Translations under genes and position numbers: made by a program
Part shown: one piece after another, positions 11,610 through 19,185 of the stretch
Layout: each line of letters opens with the position of its first letter
Position numbering within the stretch: the stretch's first letter is position 1
DNA from: Streptacidiphilus jiangxiensis
Lineage (GTDB): Bacteria > Actinomycetota > Actinomycetes > Streptomycetales > Streptomycetaceae
Direction: 5' to 3'
DNA length: 64,000 nucleotides
Assembly (NCBI RefSeq): GCF_900109465.1
Contig: NZ_FOAZ01000020.1
Coordinates: 145,210-209,209, forward strand
Notes under the pieces: model-generated
Databases searched by the model: none
Told to the model about the DNA's origin: nothing
What the model saw: only the letters and a program-made list of their open reading frames with translations

Positions 11610-12125
11610 ATGCGAAGACTGGCGTGCGTAGGAAGCGTCGTAGCGGCGGCGGCGATGGTGGGCACGTTGATGACCGCGGCCCCGGCCCATGCGTCCTGTG
11701 CCGCTCCGGCAGCCGCCTCGGCAAGCCAGTTCACCGGGCAGGTGCTCTCCACAAGCCGCTCCGGGCGGGACGCCCAAGTGCGCACCCTCGCGGGCACCGT
11801 GGTGGAGGTGATCGGCACCCCGGCAGACGATGGGCAATTCACGAGTGTGGACCGTGCCTACCAGGTCGGTACGTGGTACGTCTTCGACCCGGACAACGCC
11901 TCCAGTCCCTTCCGCGACAACCTCTGCACCGCCACCCACGCCCTCCCAGCAGGTTGGACCCCGCCCGGTCGGACAGCGCCCGGGGGCGCGGCCCGCCAGA
12001 CTGCGACACTGACCCAGCCGTCCGGCGGTTCCGCGACCTGGCCCTGGGCGGCCGCCGGTGCGGCAGCGGTACTCGTCCTGCTGGGAGCGTTTCGGTGGGT
12101 CCGCACCTCGCGCCGCCGAAGCTGA
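11610..12125 (+). CDS. Secreted protein with C-terminal membrane anchor, function unknown
   Basis: 171 residues. The N-terminus MRRLACVGSVV... with cleavage likely after APAHA near residue 27 is a typical Sec signal. The middle contains two Cys (SCAAPA and NLCTAT) that could form a disulfide. The C-terminus has a hydrophobic segment (WPWAAAGAAAVLVLLGAF) followed by basic residues (RWVRTSRRRS), as for a membrane anchor. No catalytic motif is seen. It is convergent with, and overlaps, the extended frame of the TetR gene on the other strand. Confidence 0.72.
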   Translation: MRRLACVGSVVAAAAMVGTLMTAAPAHASCAAPAAASASQFTGQVLSTSRSGRDAQVRTLAGTVVEVIGTPADDGQFTSVDRAYQVGTWYVFDPDNASSPFRDNLCTATHALPAGWTPPGRTAPGGAARQTATLTQPSGGSATWPWAAAGAAAVLVLLGAFRWVRTSRRRS

Positions 12126-12619
12126 CCCCGAGCGCCTGCGCGCGAGGTGGCCAGTTCCTCCGGGGAGGTGTCCTCGCGAAGACCCCCGGTCGCGGCGACG
12201 TCGGCGACCAGGTCTCGGAAGAGGTCGACGAGCTGCTGCTCGGCCCGGTCCATGGGTTCGCCGCGGTGGACCAGGGTGGAGATCTCACCGCCGTGCCGCG
12301 CGCGGTGGTGGCAGATCAGCGCATACGCGCCCAGAACCGATTCCAGGCGTTCAGCCGGAGTCCCGGCCTGGTCGCGCAGCAGCGCGAGTTGCGCGAGGTG
12401 TTCCTCGACGTGGCGCTGGTGGCGGGCGATCAGGATCGACTCGACGTCGGGGAAGTACTTGTACAGCGTCGCCCGGCCGATGCCCGCCTGCTCCGCGATC
12501 TGGGACATCTTCACGGCCGCGATCCCGTGCTCGACCGCGAGAGCGGCGGTGGTCTCCATGATTGCGTCGCGCACCGCGTGGGGGTGCGCTTCGACCGTCT
12601 CGTTCCACAGCTTCGGCAC
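11858..12619 (-). CDS. TetR-family regulator with aberrant C-terminus
   Basis: The N-terminal HTH is canonical (MSQIAEQAGIGRATLYKYFPDVESIL, residues about 38-63), and family-like sequence continues to about residue 158 (TSPEELAT, base 12148). From there the frame runs on for about 95 residues of Arg/Ala/Pro-rich sequence antisense to the secreted-protein gene and shows no TetR character. TetR proteins of this group are normally 190-200 residues, so the real C-terminal helices appear lost, most simply by a deletion near 12145. DNA binding may remain, but dimerisation is doubtful. It is divergent from the methyltransferase at 12683. Confidence 0.75.
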   Translation of the reverse strand: MPKLWNETVEAHPHAVRDAIMETTAALAVEHGIAAVKMSQIAEQAGIGRATLYKYFPDVESILIARHQRHVEEHLAQLALLRDQAGTPAERLESVLGAYALICHHRARHGGEISTLVHRGEPMDRAEQQLVDLFRDLVADVAATGGLREDTSPEELATSRAGARGQLRRREVRTHRNAPSRTSTAAAPAAAQGQVAEPPDGWVSVAVWRAAPPGAVRPGGVQPAGRAWVAVQRLSRKGLEALSGSKTYHVPTW

Positions 12620-12636
12620 GACAGAGACAAAGTGTA

Positions 12637-12644
12637 TCGATAAA
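12637..12644. promoter_or_regulatory. TATCGATA palindrome in TetR/methyltransferase intergenic region
   Basis: The 63-nt gap between the divergent TetR and methyltransferase genes contains the 8-bp palindrome TATCGATA. ATCGATAAA recurs at 13329-13337, just upstream of the DUF2218 gene. A shared operator for the TetR protein is plausible. Confidence 0.35.
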
Positions 12645-12682
12645 GCTTGAGGGGTCGATCAGGATGAGGAAGTGAGGCTCCC

Positions 12683-13315
12683 GTGTCCGACGTGTCATCC
12701 GCCCATGCCGCCACCACCGCGTCGGGACCGCAGTCGTTGGACGCGCTGTATGTCGCTCCGCCGCCGTGGGACATCGGCCGCCCGCAGCCCGCTCTACTCG
12801 ACCTCGCCGAGAGCGGTGTGCTGCGCGGCCGGGTGCTCGACGCAGGCTGCGGGACGGGCGAACACGCGCTGATGGCCGCCGCGCTAGGCCTGAATGCGAC
12901 CGGTGTCGACCTCGCCGTGGCAGCCCTGGCCGGCGCCGAACGCAAGGCTCGGCAGCGCGGCCTGACCGCCCGCTTTCTGCGCTACGACGCGCTCGACCTG
13001 GCCGCACTCGGTGAGGAGTTCGACACCGTGCTCGACTCCCTGGTCTTCCACGGGTTCGACGGCGCGGACCGCGCCCGCTACGTCGAAGGCCTGCGCGCCG
13101 CGACCGTGTCTGGAGGCCGCTGCTTCCTGCTGTCGTTCCGCGACGAACCGCCGAACCGCTCTGCACGAGTGCACGCGGTCACGCCCGAGGAGCTTCGCGC
13201 CGCCTTCGCCGAAGGACGGCGGATCGACGCCATCGACCCGGTGAGGGTGGACAGCTCCCTGCCAGACCTGGCCAGCGGGATCCGAGGTTGGCGCACCTCC
13301 CTGACCCGAATTTGA
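12683..13315 (+). CDS. Class I SAM-dependent methyltransferase
   Basis: 210 residues from a GTG start. Motif I is VLDAGCGTGEHAL, followed by the acidic end of strand 2 (GVDLAVAAL) and a motif II-like FDTVLDSLVFHGF. The fold is that of small-molecule methyltransferases of the UbiE/Tellurite-resistance type; the N-terminal PPPWDIGRPQPAL block is often seen in TehB-like and thiopurine methyltransferase-like members. The substrate is unknown. It is probably controlled by the divergent TetR gene and followed 41 nt later by the DUF2218 gene. Confidence 0.88.
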   Translation: MSDVSSAHAATTASGPQSLDALYVAPPPWDIGRPQPALLDLAESGVLRGRVLDAGCGTGEHALMAAALGLNATGVDLAVAALAGAERKARQRGLTARFLRYDALDLAALGEEFDTVLDSLVFHGFDGADRARYVEGLRAATVSGGRCFLLSFRDEPPNRSARVHAVTPEELRAAFAEGRRIDAIDPVRVDSSLPDLASGIRGWRTSLTRI

Positions 13316-13356
13316 CGCACGTCCCCGCATCGATAAACCCTGCGACAGGAGCGGTC

Positions 13357-14031
13357 ATGCCGACCGCCGAAGCCCATCTGGTGACCGCCCGCGCGAGCCG
13401 CTACCTCGTCCAACTCTGCCGCCATCTTGGCCAGATGACCCGCCTGAGCCACCGGCCGCGCGGCGGTCACGGCGGGGGCCGGACGCCGCCCGCCGTGCAG
13501 CACGTCGACTGGACAGACACCCACGGCACCGTCCGCTTCGCCGACGGGCAGTGGACCTTGGAGGCCACCACCGATCAGCTCACCCTGCGCGTGGAAGCCG
13601 GCGACGAGGAAGCCTTGCAGCGGCTCCAGGACGGAATTGCCGCGCGCATCGAGAAGATCGGCCGACGCGACGGCCTCCAGGTCCACCGGCAGCGACCCGA
13701 GACCGGCGATCTGCCGCCGACCGAACCCGCCGACGGGACGAGCCCCACTCCCGGGAAGGGGACTGCGCCACGCCGCACGCGTGGCACCACCCTCGGCCTG
13801 ATAGCAGGCGGGGCAGTGATCGTCGCCGTTCATCTCGGGATCGGAGGCGCGGCACTCGCCGGTGCGGCGTGGACCGGTTGGGCCGCCAACGCCGTCCTGG
13901 TCCTGATCCTGATGAAACTCCTCTTCATGGGCGGCCACCTGTTCCTCGGGCGCGCAGCGCTCCGACGCGGAATCAGGCTCCGGCACGGGCGGAAGCAGAG
14001 AGCGCGGTCCGGTGCCGATGCCGCGGGCTGA
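13357..14031 (+). CDS. DUF2218 protein with C-terminal membrane segments
   Basis: The ATG at 13357 follows ACAGGAGCGGTC; an in-frame extension upstream lacks a site. 224 residues. The first ~105 have the DUF2218 pattern: TARASRYLVQLCRHLGQM, then HVDWTDTHGTVRFADGQW and LQRLQDGIAARIEKIGRRD. After a Pro/Thr linker come two hydrophobic segments (LGLIAGGAVIVAVHLGIGG, AANAVLVLILMKLLFMGG) and a basic tail, suggesting a membrane-tethered version. The function of DUF2218 is unknown; it is often found near siderophore or iron genes, which are not seen here. Confidence 0.8.
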   Translation: MPTAEAHLVTARASRYLVQLCRHLGQMTRLSHRPRGGHGGGRTPPAVQHVDWTDTHGTVRFADGQWTLEATTDQLTLRVEAGDEEALQRLQDGIAARIEKIGRRDGLQVHRQRPETGDLPPTEPADGTSPTPGKGTAPRRTRGTTLGLIAGGAVIVAVHLGIGGAALAGAAWTGWAANAVLVLILMKLLFMGGHLFLGRAALRRGIRLRHGRKQRARSGADAAG

Positions 14032-14082
14032 ACGGTCGCACGCCCGCGAGGCGCGCACAGGCAAGGCAGGCGAGTGGGCGGC

Positions 14083-14937
14083 TCAGGGCTGAGGGTTCCG
14101 GGCGGTCACCAGCCAAGCGGCAGCGGCGAGTTGCACGCCGTCCGTACCACTCTGGTGCGGGGCGAGGGCGGCGATGAGTGCCTCCCTGGCCGCTGCCACG
14201 TCCTGTGCTGTGGCCCGGGAGAGCAGGAAGCGGCCGGGGCCGGAGCTCATCAGGAAGTCGGCCGCGTCCGTTGCGTCGTCCCCGAAACGCATCGGTGCCT
14301 CGACCAGTTCGGCGTTGACCTGCTCGTAGCCCGCCTGCGCCAGGACACGGCGGAAGGTCTCCGGGTCGGCGAGCGAGAACATGCCCGGTTGTCCGACGGT
14401 GAAGTCCGGCACCGGCAGGTGCGGCCGGGTCGCGGCGAGCGCCTGGACCCACTCGACGCGGGACGGGTCCGCCATCGTCAGGACGGCCAGCCGCCCACCG
14501 GGCCGCAGCGCGGCGCGGATGTTGACGAACGCTGCTACCGGGTCGGCGAAGAACATGATCCCGAAGCGGCTGATCGCCACGTCGAACGAGCCCGGCGGCA
14601 GCGGGTGGGTCTGGGCGTCGCCGCGTTCGAACGTGAGCCGTGTCAGTCCCTCCGCGGCGGCTCGCTCCCGCGCGCGGGCCAGCTCGGGTGCGGAAAGGTC
14701 CAGTCCCAGCACCTGCCCCGCGGCCACGGCGCGGGCCGCGAGTCGAGAGGTCTGGCCGGCCCCGCAGCCGACGTCGAGCACCCTCAGTCCCGGGGTGAGG
14801 GCGGCCGCTCGCAGCAGCGGCTCGTTGAAGCCGGCGTTGACGGCGTTCCAGCGGTCGTCGTGCTCGGCCCAGTGCTCGCCCTCGTAGCCGTTCCAGGCCG
14901 CTTCCTGCTCGGTGTTGACGACAGCGACGGAACCCAT
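14083..14937 (-). CDS. SAM-dependent methyltransferase (UbiE/arsenite-MT-like fold)
   Basis: 284 residues; the start MGSVAVV at 14937 is supported by an AAGGAGGCTCAC ribosome site. Motif I is VLDVGCGAGQTSRL, then LGLDLSAPELARAR, GDAQTHPLPPGSFDVAISRFG and a motif III-like LRPGGRLAVLTM. The N-terminal NTEQEAAWNGYEGEHWAEHDDRW is typical of a conserved actinobacterial methyltransferase subgroup of unknown substrate. It is divergent from the TetR gene at 15039, with two operator palindromes between them, so it is the likely target of that regulator. Confidence 0.9.
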   Translation of the reverse strand: MGSVAVVNTEQEAAWNGYEGEHWAEHDDRWNAVNAGFNEPLLRAAALTPGLRVLDVGCGAGQTSRLAARAVAAGQVLGLDLSAPELARARERAAAEGLTRLTFERGDAQTHPLPPGSFDVAISRFGIMFFADPVAAFVNIRAALRPGGRLAVLTMADPSRVEWVQALAATRPHLPVPDFTVGQPGMFSLADPETFRRVLAQAGYEQVNAELVEAPMRFGDDATDAADFLMSSGPGRFLLSRATAQDVAAAREALIAALAPHQSGTDGVQLAAAAWLVTARNPQP

Positions 14938-14955
14938 GTGAGCCTCCTTCGTCAA

Positions 14956-15001
14956 GTATGGGCAAGCGCCCATACTTCAATGTATGGGCAGATGCCCATA
15001 C
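14956..15001. promoter_or_regulatory. Two tandem 20-bp TetR-type operators
   Basis: 14956-14975 and 14982-15001 each consist of GTATGGGC, four spacer bases, then GCCCATAC. The arms are perfect and identical in both copies, and the centres are 26 bp apart. They occupy the gap between the divergent methyltransferase and TetR genes, immediately upstream of both starts. This is the expected arrangement for an autoregulated TetR repressor controlling its neighbour. Confidence 0.82.
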
Positions 15002-15038
15002 CCACAAGGGTGGGTGCTTTGCGCTTAGGATCGGGGCC

Positions 15039-15617
15039 ATGTCACCACGGGGAGTCGCCATCACCGGAGTGCGCGAGCTCTTGTTCGACGCCGCCGAGCG
15101 CGTGCTCGCGCGCGAGGGGCCGGCGGGGCTGACCAGTAGGGCGATCACCGAGGAGGCCGGGCGCGCCAAGGGCCTGCTGCATCTCCACTTCGCCGACCTC
15201 GACGACTTCGTCGCGCAGCTGGTCCTGCACCGTTTCGCCGCGATCGCCGCTCGGGTCGCCGATCTGCCCGCGGCCGCGGGCACCCGCACGCCGGCCGCGA
15301 ACCTGGGCGACGCCGGGCGAGCCCTCCTTGGCGCGCCCGGCCCGGCGATCGCCGCCGCGGCCATGACCCGCACGGGCGCCGCACAGCGCGTCGCCGACGC
15401 CTGGGCGCACGGCGCCCCGGGCCTCGGCACGATCCAGTCCTCGATCGCCGACTACCTGCGGGCCGAGCAGGGGCTGGGCCGCATCACGGCAGATCGGGAC
15501 TGCGAGGCACTGGCCCTCGCCTTCGTCGGCACCGCCCACCATCTCCTGCTCACCACCGGGCCGGGCGGCCCGGATCCGTACGGGCAACTGGAGCGCGTCG
15601 TTTCGACGTTGATCTGA
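15039..15617 (+). CDS. TetR-family transcriptional regulator
   Basis: 192 residues starting MSPRGVAITG. The HTH is RAITEEAGRAKGLLHLHFADLDDFVAQLV, typical of TetR. The start at 15039 is preferred over an upstream frame that reads through the operators. The C-terminal ligand domain ends normally (VGTAHHLLLTTGPGG...VVSTLI). It is divergent from the methyltransferase at 14937, with two perfect operators in between, so it very likely represses itself and that gene. The inducer is unknown. Confidence 0.9.
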   Translation: MSPRGVAITGVRELLFDAAERVLAREGPAGLTSRAITEEAGRAKGLLHLHFADLDDFVAQLVLHRFAAIAARVADLPAAAGTRTPAANLGDAGRALLGAPGPAIAAAAMTRTGAAQRVADAWAHGAPGLGTIQSSIADYLRAEQGLGRITADRDCEALALAFVGTAHHLLLTTGPGGPDPYGQLERVVSTLI

Positions 15618-15807
15618 ACCAAGCCTTCACCTGCGCTGCGCTGAGCAGCAAGATGGCCGCGTCGTCCACCGGGCCAACGCGACGTCGACATCCAGACGCA
15701 GTTGCACGGCCTGCTCCCGAGCGCGCTGCCATTGCCGATCCGAGCAACTGTGCGCCTACCGAGAATGTCATCCGCCCAGGTCAGAGGCTGCTTGGGGTTG
15801 CGGCAAA

Positions 15808-16050
15808 ATGATCACTCGTTTCATCATGGAGCGATGGGTGCAGACCTGCCGCCACGAACTCCTTGACCGGACCCTTATCTGGAACGAAAGCCACCTACGC
15901 CGTGCACTTCGCGAGTTCGAGCAACATCACAACGCCCACCGGCCCCACCAAGCCATGAACCAAGCGGCACCACTACGCCCGGTGCCTGAACCGCTCAACG
16001 TAGGGCAGATCACCCACCTGGACACACGCCGGAGAGACCGCCTCGGCGGG
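15808..16050 (+). pseudogene. Integrase-core (rve) transposase fragment, C-terminal part
   Basis: The frame reads FIMERWVQTCRHELLDRTLI, then LREFEQHHNAHRPHQAMN and RRRDRLGG, the C-terminal end of an IS3/IS481-like integrase-core transposase. The catalytic Asp residues upstream are missing. The frame is cut at 16048 by the IS256-type element. Just after that element the flank reads QAA-stop (17479-17490), matching the usual end of this protein, so the element seems to have landed in the last few codons. Confidence 0.78.
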
Positions 16051-17479
16051 TTGTGTCCTTTGAGGTGGTGTACGGGTTCTGCCTGATCCGGGGGTTTGCT
16101 TCGGCGTCGGAGTGAGTCCTGGGATAGAAGAACGGCCACCGGCTGATCCTTCAAGACGACCAAGTCACGAAGGAGTTCAGCACGATGACCGCATCTGACA
16201 GTGTGCCTCTGCATGCCCTCACCGAGGAGAACATCGCGTCGGCGAGTCCGGATCTGCTGCGCGCGATGGTGAAGACGTTCGCGGACGCGTTGATGTCCGC
16301 GGAGGCCGACGCGGTCTGCAATGCGGAGTACGGGCAGGTCAGCGACGAACGCGTCAACCACCGCAATGGGTATCGCCCGCGCGAGTGGGACACCCGCGCC
16401 GGCACGATCGAACTCGCAATTCCGAAGCTGAGGCGGGGCAGCTACTTCCCGTCGTGGCTGCTAGAACGGCGTCGGCGGGCCGAGCAGGCCTTGATCTCGG
16501 TGGTTGCCACCGCCTACCTGCTCGGCGTCTCCACCCGCCGGGTCGAGAAGCTCGCCGAGAGCCTGGGCGTCACCCAGCTGTCGAAGTCGCAGGTCTCGGC
16601 CATGGCCCGGCACCTGGACGAGCAGGTCGCCGCCTTCCGCAACAGGCCTCTGGACGCCGGCCCGTATGCGTTCGTGTGGGTCGATGCGCTGACCCAGAAG
16701 GTCCGCGAGGGCGGCCGGATCATCAACGTCCACGCGCTGATCGCGGTCGGCGTCAACGCGGACGGACACCGGGAGATCCTCGGCATCGACGTGGCCACCG
16801 CCGAGGACGGCGCCGGCTGGCTCGCGTTCCTGCGGTCGCTGGTCGCCCGCGGCCTGTCCGGCGTCCAGCTCGTTGTCTCCGATGCCCACTGCGGTCTGGT
16901 CAACGCGGTCGGCGCGGTCCTGCCCGGCGCCGCCTGGCAGCGCTGCCGCACCCACTACGCCCGCGCGCTGCTGACGCAGGTGCCCAAGTCCGCCCAGCCC
17001 TGGGTCGCCACCCTGCTGCGGACGGTCTTCGAGCAGCCCGACGCCGACGCGGTCCAGTCCCAGATGACACACGTCCTGGACGCGCTGCAGGCCAAGTTCC
17101 CCCGCGCGGCCGAGCACCTGGACGCCGCCCGGACGGACCTGCTTGCGTTCACCCCGTTCCCGCGCGAGATCTGGCGGCAGATCTGGTCCAACAACCCGCA
17201 GGAGCGACTGAACAAGGAGATCCGCCGCCGCACCGACGTCGTCGGCATCTTCCCCGATCGCCCGGCCGTGATCCGCCTGGTCGGGGCGGTGCTGGCCGAG
17301 CAGAACGACGAGTGGACCGAAGCCCGCCGCTACATGGGTCGCGACCTCCTCGCCAAGGCCCGGCTCCACCCGATCGAGTCAGAAACCGACGACTCCCAGC
17401 TGCCGACCGAACTCACCGCATAACCTCAAAACTGGATCACCGAGTGGCCACCGCTACACCACTCCCAAGGACGTGACCC
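16048..17479 (+). mobile_element. IS256-family insertion sequence A (intact-looking)
   Basis: Imperfect inverted repeats flank the transposase. The left end reads GGGTTGTGTCCTTTGAGGTG (16048-16067) and continues to GTGTA at 16072. The right end (17455-17479), read on the other strand, starts GGGTCACGTCCTTGGGAGTG. GTCCTT and GTGGTGTA match exactly. I could not find a clear target-site duplication. Confidence 0.72.
16185..17423 (+). CDS. IS256-family transposase (element A)
   Basis: 412 residues, full length for the family. The DDE residues fit FVWVDALTQKV (Asp167), VVSDAHCGL and ERLNKEIRRRTDVVGIFP. The last block is the hallmark of IS256/mutator-type transposases. The N-terminal CNAEYGQVSDERVNHRNGYRPREWDTRAGTIEL region is the expected HTH-containing domain. 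No frameshift or stop is seen, so it may be active. It differs greatly from the second IS256-type transposase at 39875, so the two are separate IS lineages. Confidence 0.95.
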   Translation: MTASDSVPLHALTEENIASASPDLLRAMVKTFADALMSAEADAVCNAEYGQVSDERVNHRNGYRPREWDTRAGTIELAIPKLRRGSYFPSWLLERRRRAEQALISVVATAYLLGVSTRRVEKLAESLGVTQLSKSQVSAMARHLDEQVAAFRNRPLDAGPYAFVWVDALTQKVREGGRIINVHALIAVGVNADGHREILGIDVATAEDGAGWLAFLRSLVARGLSGVQLVVSDAHCGLVNAVGAVLPGAAWQRCRTHYARALLTQVPKSAQPWVATLLRTVFEQPDADAVQSQMTHVLDALQAKFPRAAEHLDAARTDLLAFTPFPREIWRQIWSNNPQERLNKEIRRRTDVVGIFPDRPAVIRLVGAVLAEQNDEWTEARRYMGRDLLAKARLHPIESETDDSQLPTELTA

Positions 17480-17675
17480 AGGCCGCGTGACCTCCACGAC
17501 ATGCTGCAGAACCAGGACAAGCACGTCCGCATCGCGCCTGCCGCGACGAGCTACAGCAGGTCGCTGACGGGGACGAGGTAGGCGAACGGTGGAAATGCCT
17601 GAGCGGTGCCACGAGCCGCCATGTGACCCTGAGGTCGCCCGAGGGCGGACCGCTGGACCATCGCAGGAGTGAGCA

Positions 17676-18155
17676 ATGAAGTATGTCGATCTCGATGCCC
17701 GAGTCGGCGAACTGACCGGGGTCCTCGACCCTGGCCCCTACCTTGAGCTCCTGCCTGCGCTGAGCACCAGCCTGCCCCCGGGCGCCAGGGCGTTCGCCAC
17801 CGACCCGAGCCACTACGACCTCACCGGGCGGCGCTGCGTCAAGGACCTGGCGCTCCACCAGGCGACCTTCCTCCACGAAGGTCAAGCCCTCGACCTCCGC
17901 CTCCGTCACAACTGCTGGAAGCACGAGGAAGACCTGATCATTCGATATGCGGGGGTGGCAACCGTCCAGATCAGCACTCCGAACGAGCCCTCAACCTGGG
18001 ACAACCTCGGCACGCTGATCCTGGACGAGATCCTTCCGCACGACCAGGGCTGCACTCACGAGATGGCCTTCAGGCCCGGGTCGGTCATCGTCACCTGCAA
18101 CGACATCACCGCTACCTGGGTCACAGCGCACTGCCCCGAAGCCCACGGAGACTGA
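17676..18155 (+). CDS. Hypothetical protein
   Basis: 159 residues; the ATG follows CAGGAGTGAGCA. The sequence is soluble and acidic with four Cys, and has no signal peptide. Conserved-looking blocks such as HYDLTGRRCVKDLALHQATF and LGTLILDEILPHDQGCTHEM suggest a compact beta-rich domain. I do not recognise the family. It lies directly downstream of the IS256-type element and could be cargo or a native gene of the target site. Confidence 0.65.
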   Translation: MKYVDLDARVGELTGVLDPGPYLELLPALSTSLPPGARAFATDPSHYDLTGRRCVKDLALHQATFLHEGQALDLRLRHNCWKHEEDLIIRYAGVATVQISTPNEPSTWDNLGTLILDEILPHDQGCTHEMAFRPGSVIVTCNDITATWVTAHCPEAHGD

Positions 18156-18349
18156 ACAAGCTCAGCGCCTCACCCACAAGTCTTGACCATTGCTCCCGCT
18201 CGTCAACGGCCCCGCCGTACCCGGGTGAGGTGGGCCGGGTGCCGGTCACGTTCGGCGCGCGGGAGCGGTGGCGGCGGACAAGGGGATCCTGGGGCTCCCG
18301 GGCAGCGGCACGCCGAGGCGACGCGACCTGTGCCGGGCGGCGCCCGGGT

Positions 18350-19180
18350 TCAGCTTCCCTTGCGGGCGAGGGCGGTGAGGTCACGTCCCGGGGTGGCGGA
18401 GGCTGGCGGGGCGAGGCGGAGGTCGACGGCGGCCTCCAGGTAGGCGCAGAAGGCGCGCGTCGCGCTACGCGCGCGGAGCAGTGCGACGTACCAGAGGGTG
18501 ACTCCGGCGACTGCGCCGAGCCACCACACGGAGCCGGTGCACAGGAGGAGCAGCGCCCAGCCACCGAGGACGAAGGAGTGCCGCCACGCCACCGCCAGGG
18601 TCCGCAGGTCCTCGCGGGTCCGCGGCGCCATCTCCAGCCACAGGTGGGGCAGGGCCACCGCGAGGTCGAGTTCGTGTTCGGCGTCGGTGCGGCTGCGCAG
18701 GGCGGCGACCTGATCGGCCATCCAGGTGGGGCGGGCCGGCTCGGCGAGGCAGATGGCGTTGCGCCGGGCGGCATGGCGTAGCGCCGCAACGGTGTCGCCG
18801 CGTGCCTCCGCCGCGGCTGCGGCGGCGTCGGCGGCACGCCAGGAGCGTTGGCGGCGGGCGGTCAGGGGGGCGCCGATGACCGGCAGTCGGCGCGGTACCC
18901 AGACGGCGCGGGTCAGGGCGGCCGCAGCGCTCGCCGCCGCGCAGGCGGCGAGCGTCGCCAGGACGAGGGCCAGCAGGGCGAAGAGCACGCTCGTCCCACC
19001 TCCGCGTCCGAACCACCGCATGGCGGCCACGAGATGAGGGAGCAAGGCGGTGGGTTCGGCTCGCCGGCGTCGGCCGAGAACGAGTCCGACGGCGAGGAAG
19101 GAGAGCCAGAGCAGGGCCGGGGCGACGAACGCCGCGGCGGTCTCCCGTGCCCGCGGCGAGACAGGCAGCTCAGCATCCAT
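18350..19180 (-). CDS. Membrane protein of unknown function
   Basis: 276 residues with four predicted membrane segments: AAAFVAPALLWLSFLAVGLVL near the N-terminus, VLFALLALVLATLAACAAAS, and a late pair around GGWALLLLCTGSVWWLGAVAGVTLWYVALL. The central ~80-residue soluble region is Arg/Ala-rich and looks helical. The gene ends 5 nt after the phosphotransferase-like gene's stop (19186), so the two are probably one transcript. In actinobacterial conflict-type systems small membrane proteins often accompany such kinase-like partners; that is a loose analogy. Confidence 0.7.
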   Translation of the reverse strand: MDAELPVSPRARETAAAFVAPALLWLSFLAVGLVLGRRRRAEPTALLPHLVAAMRWFGRGGGTSVLFALLALVLATLAACAAASAAAALTRAVWVPRRLPVIGAPLTARRQRSWRAADAAAAAAEARGDTVAALRHAARRNAICLAEPARPTWMADQVAALRSRTDAEHELDLAVALPHLWLEMAPRTREDLRTLAVAWRHSFVLGGWALLLLCTGSVWWLGAVAGVTLWYVALLRARSATRAFCAYLEAAVDLRLAPPASATPGRDLTALARKGS

Positions 19181-19185
19181 GCGAA

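Noticed and set aside
17480..17675. Possible gene right of IS256 element A
   Set aside because: Only the QAA-stop tail of the integrase is meaningful; the remainder has stops in all likely frames.
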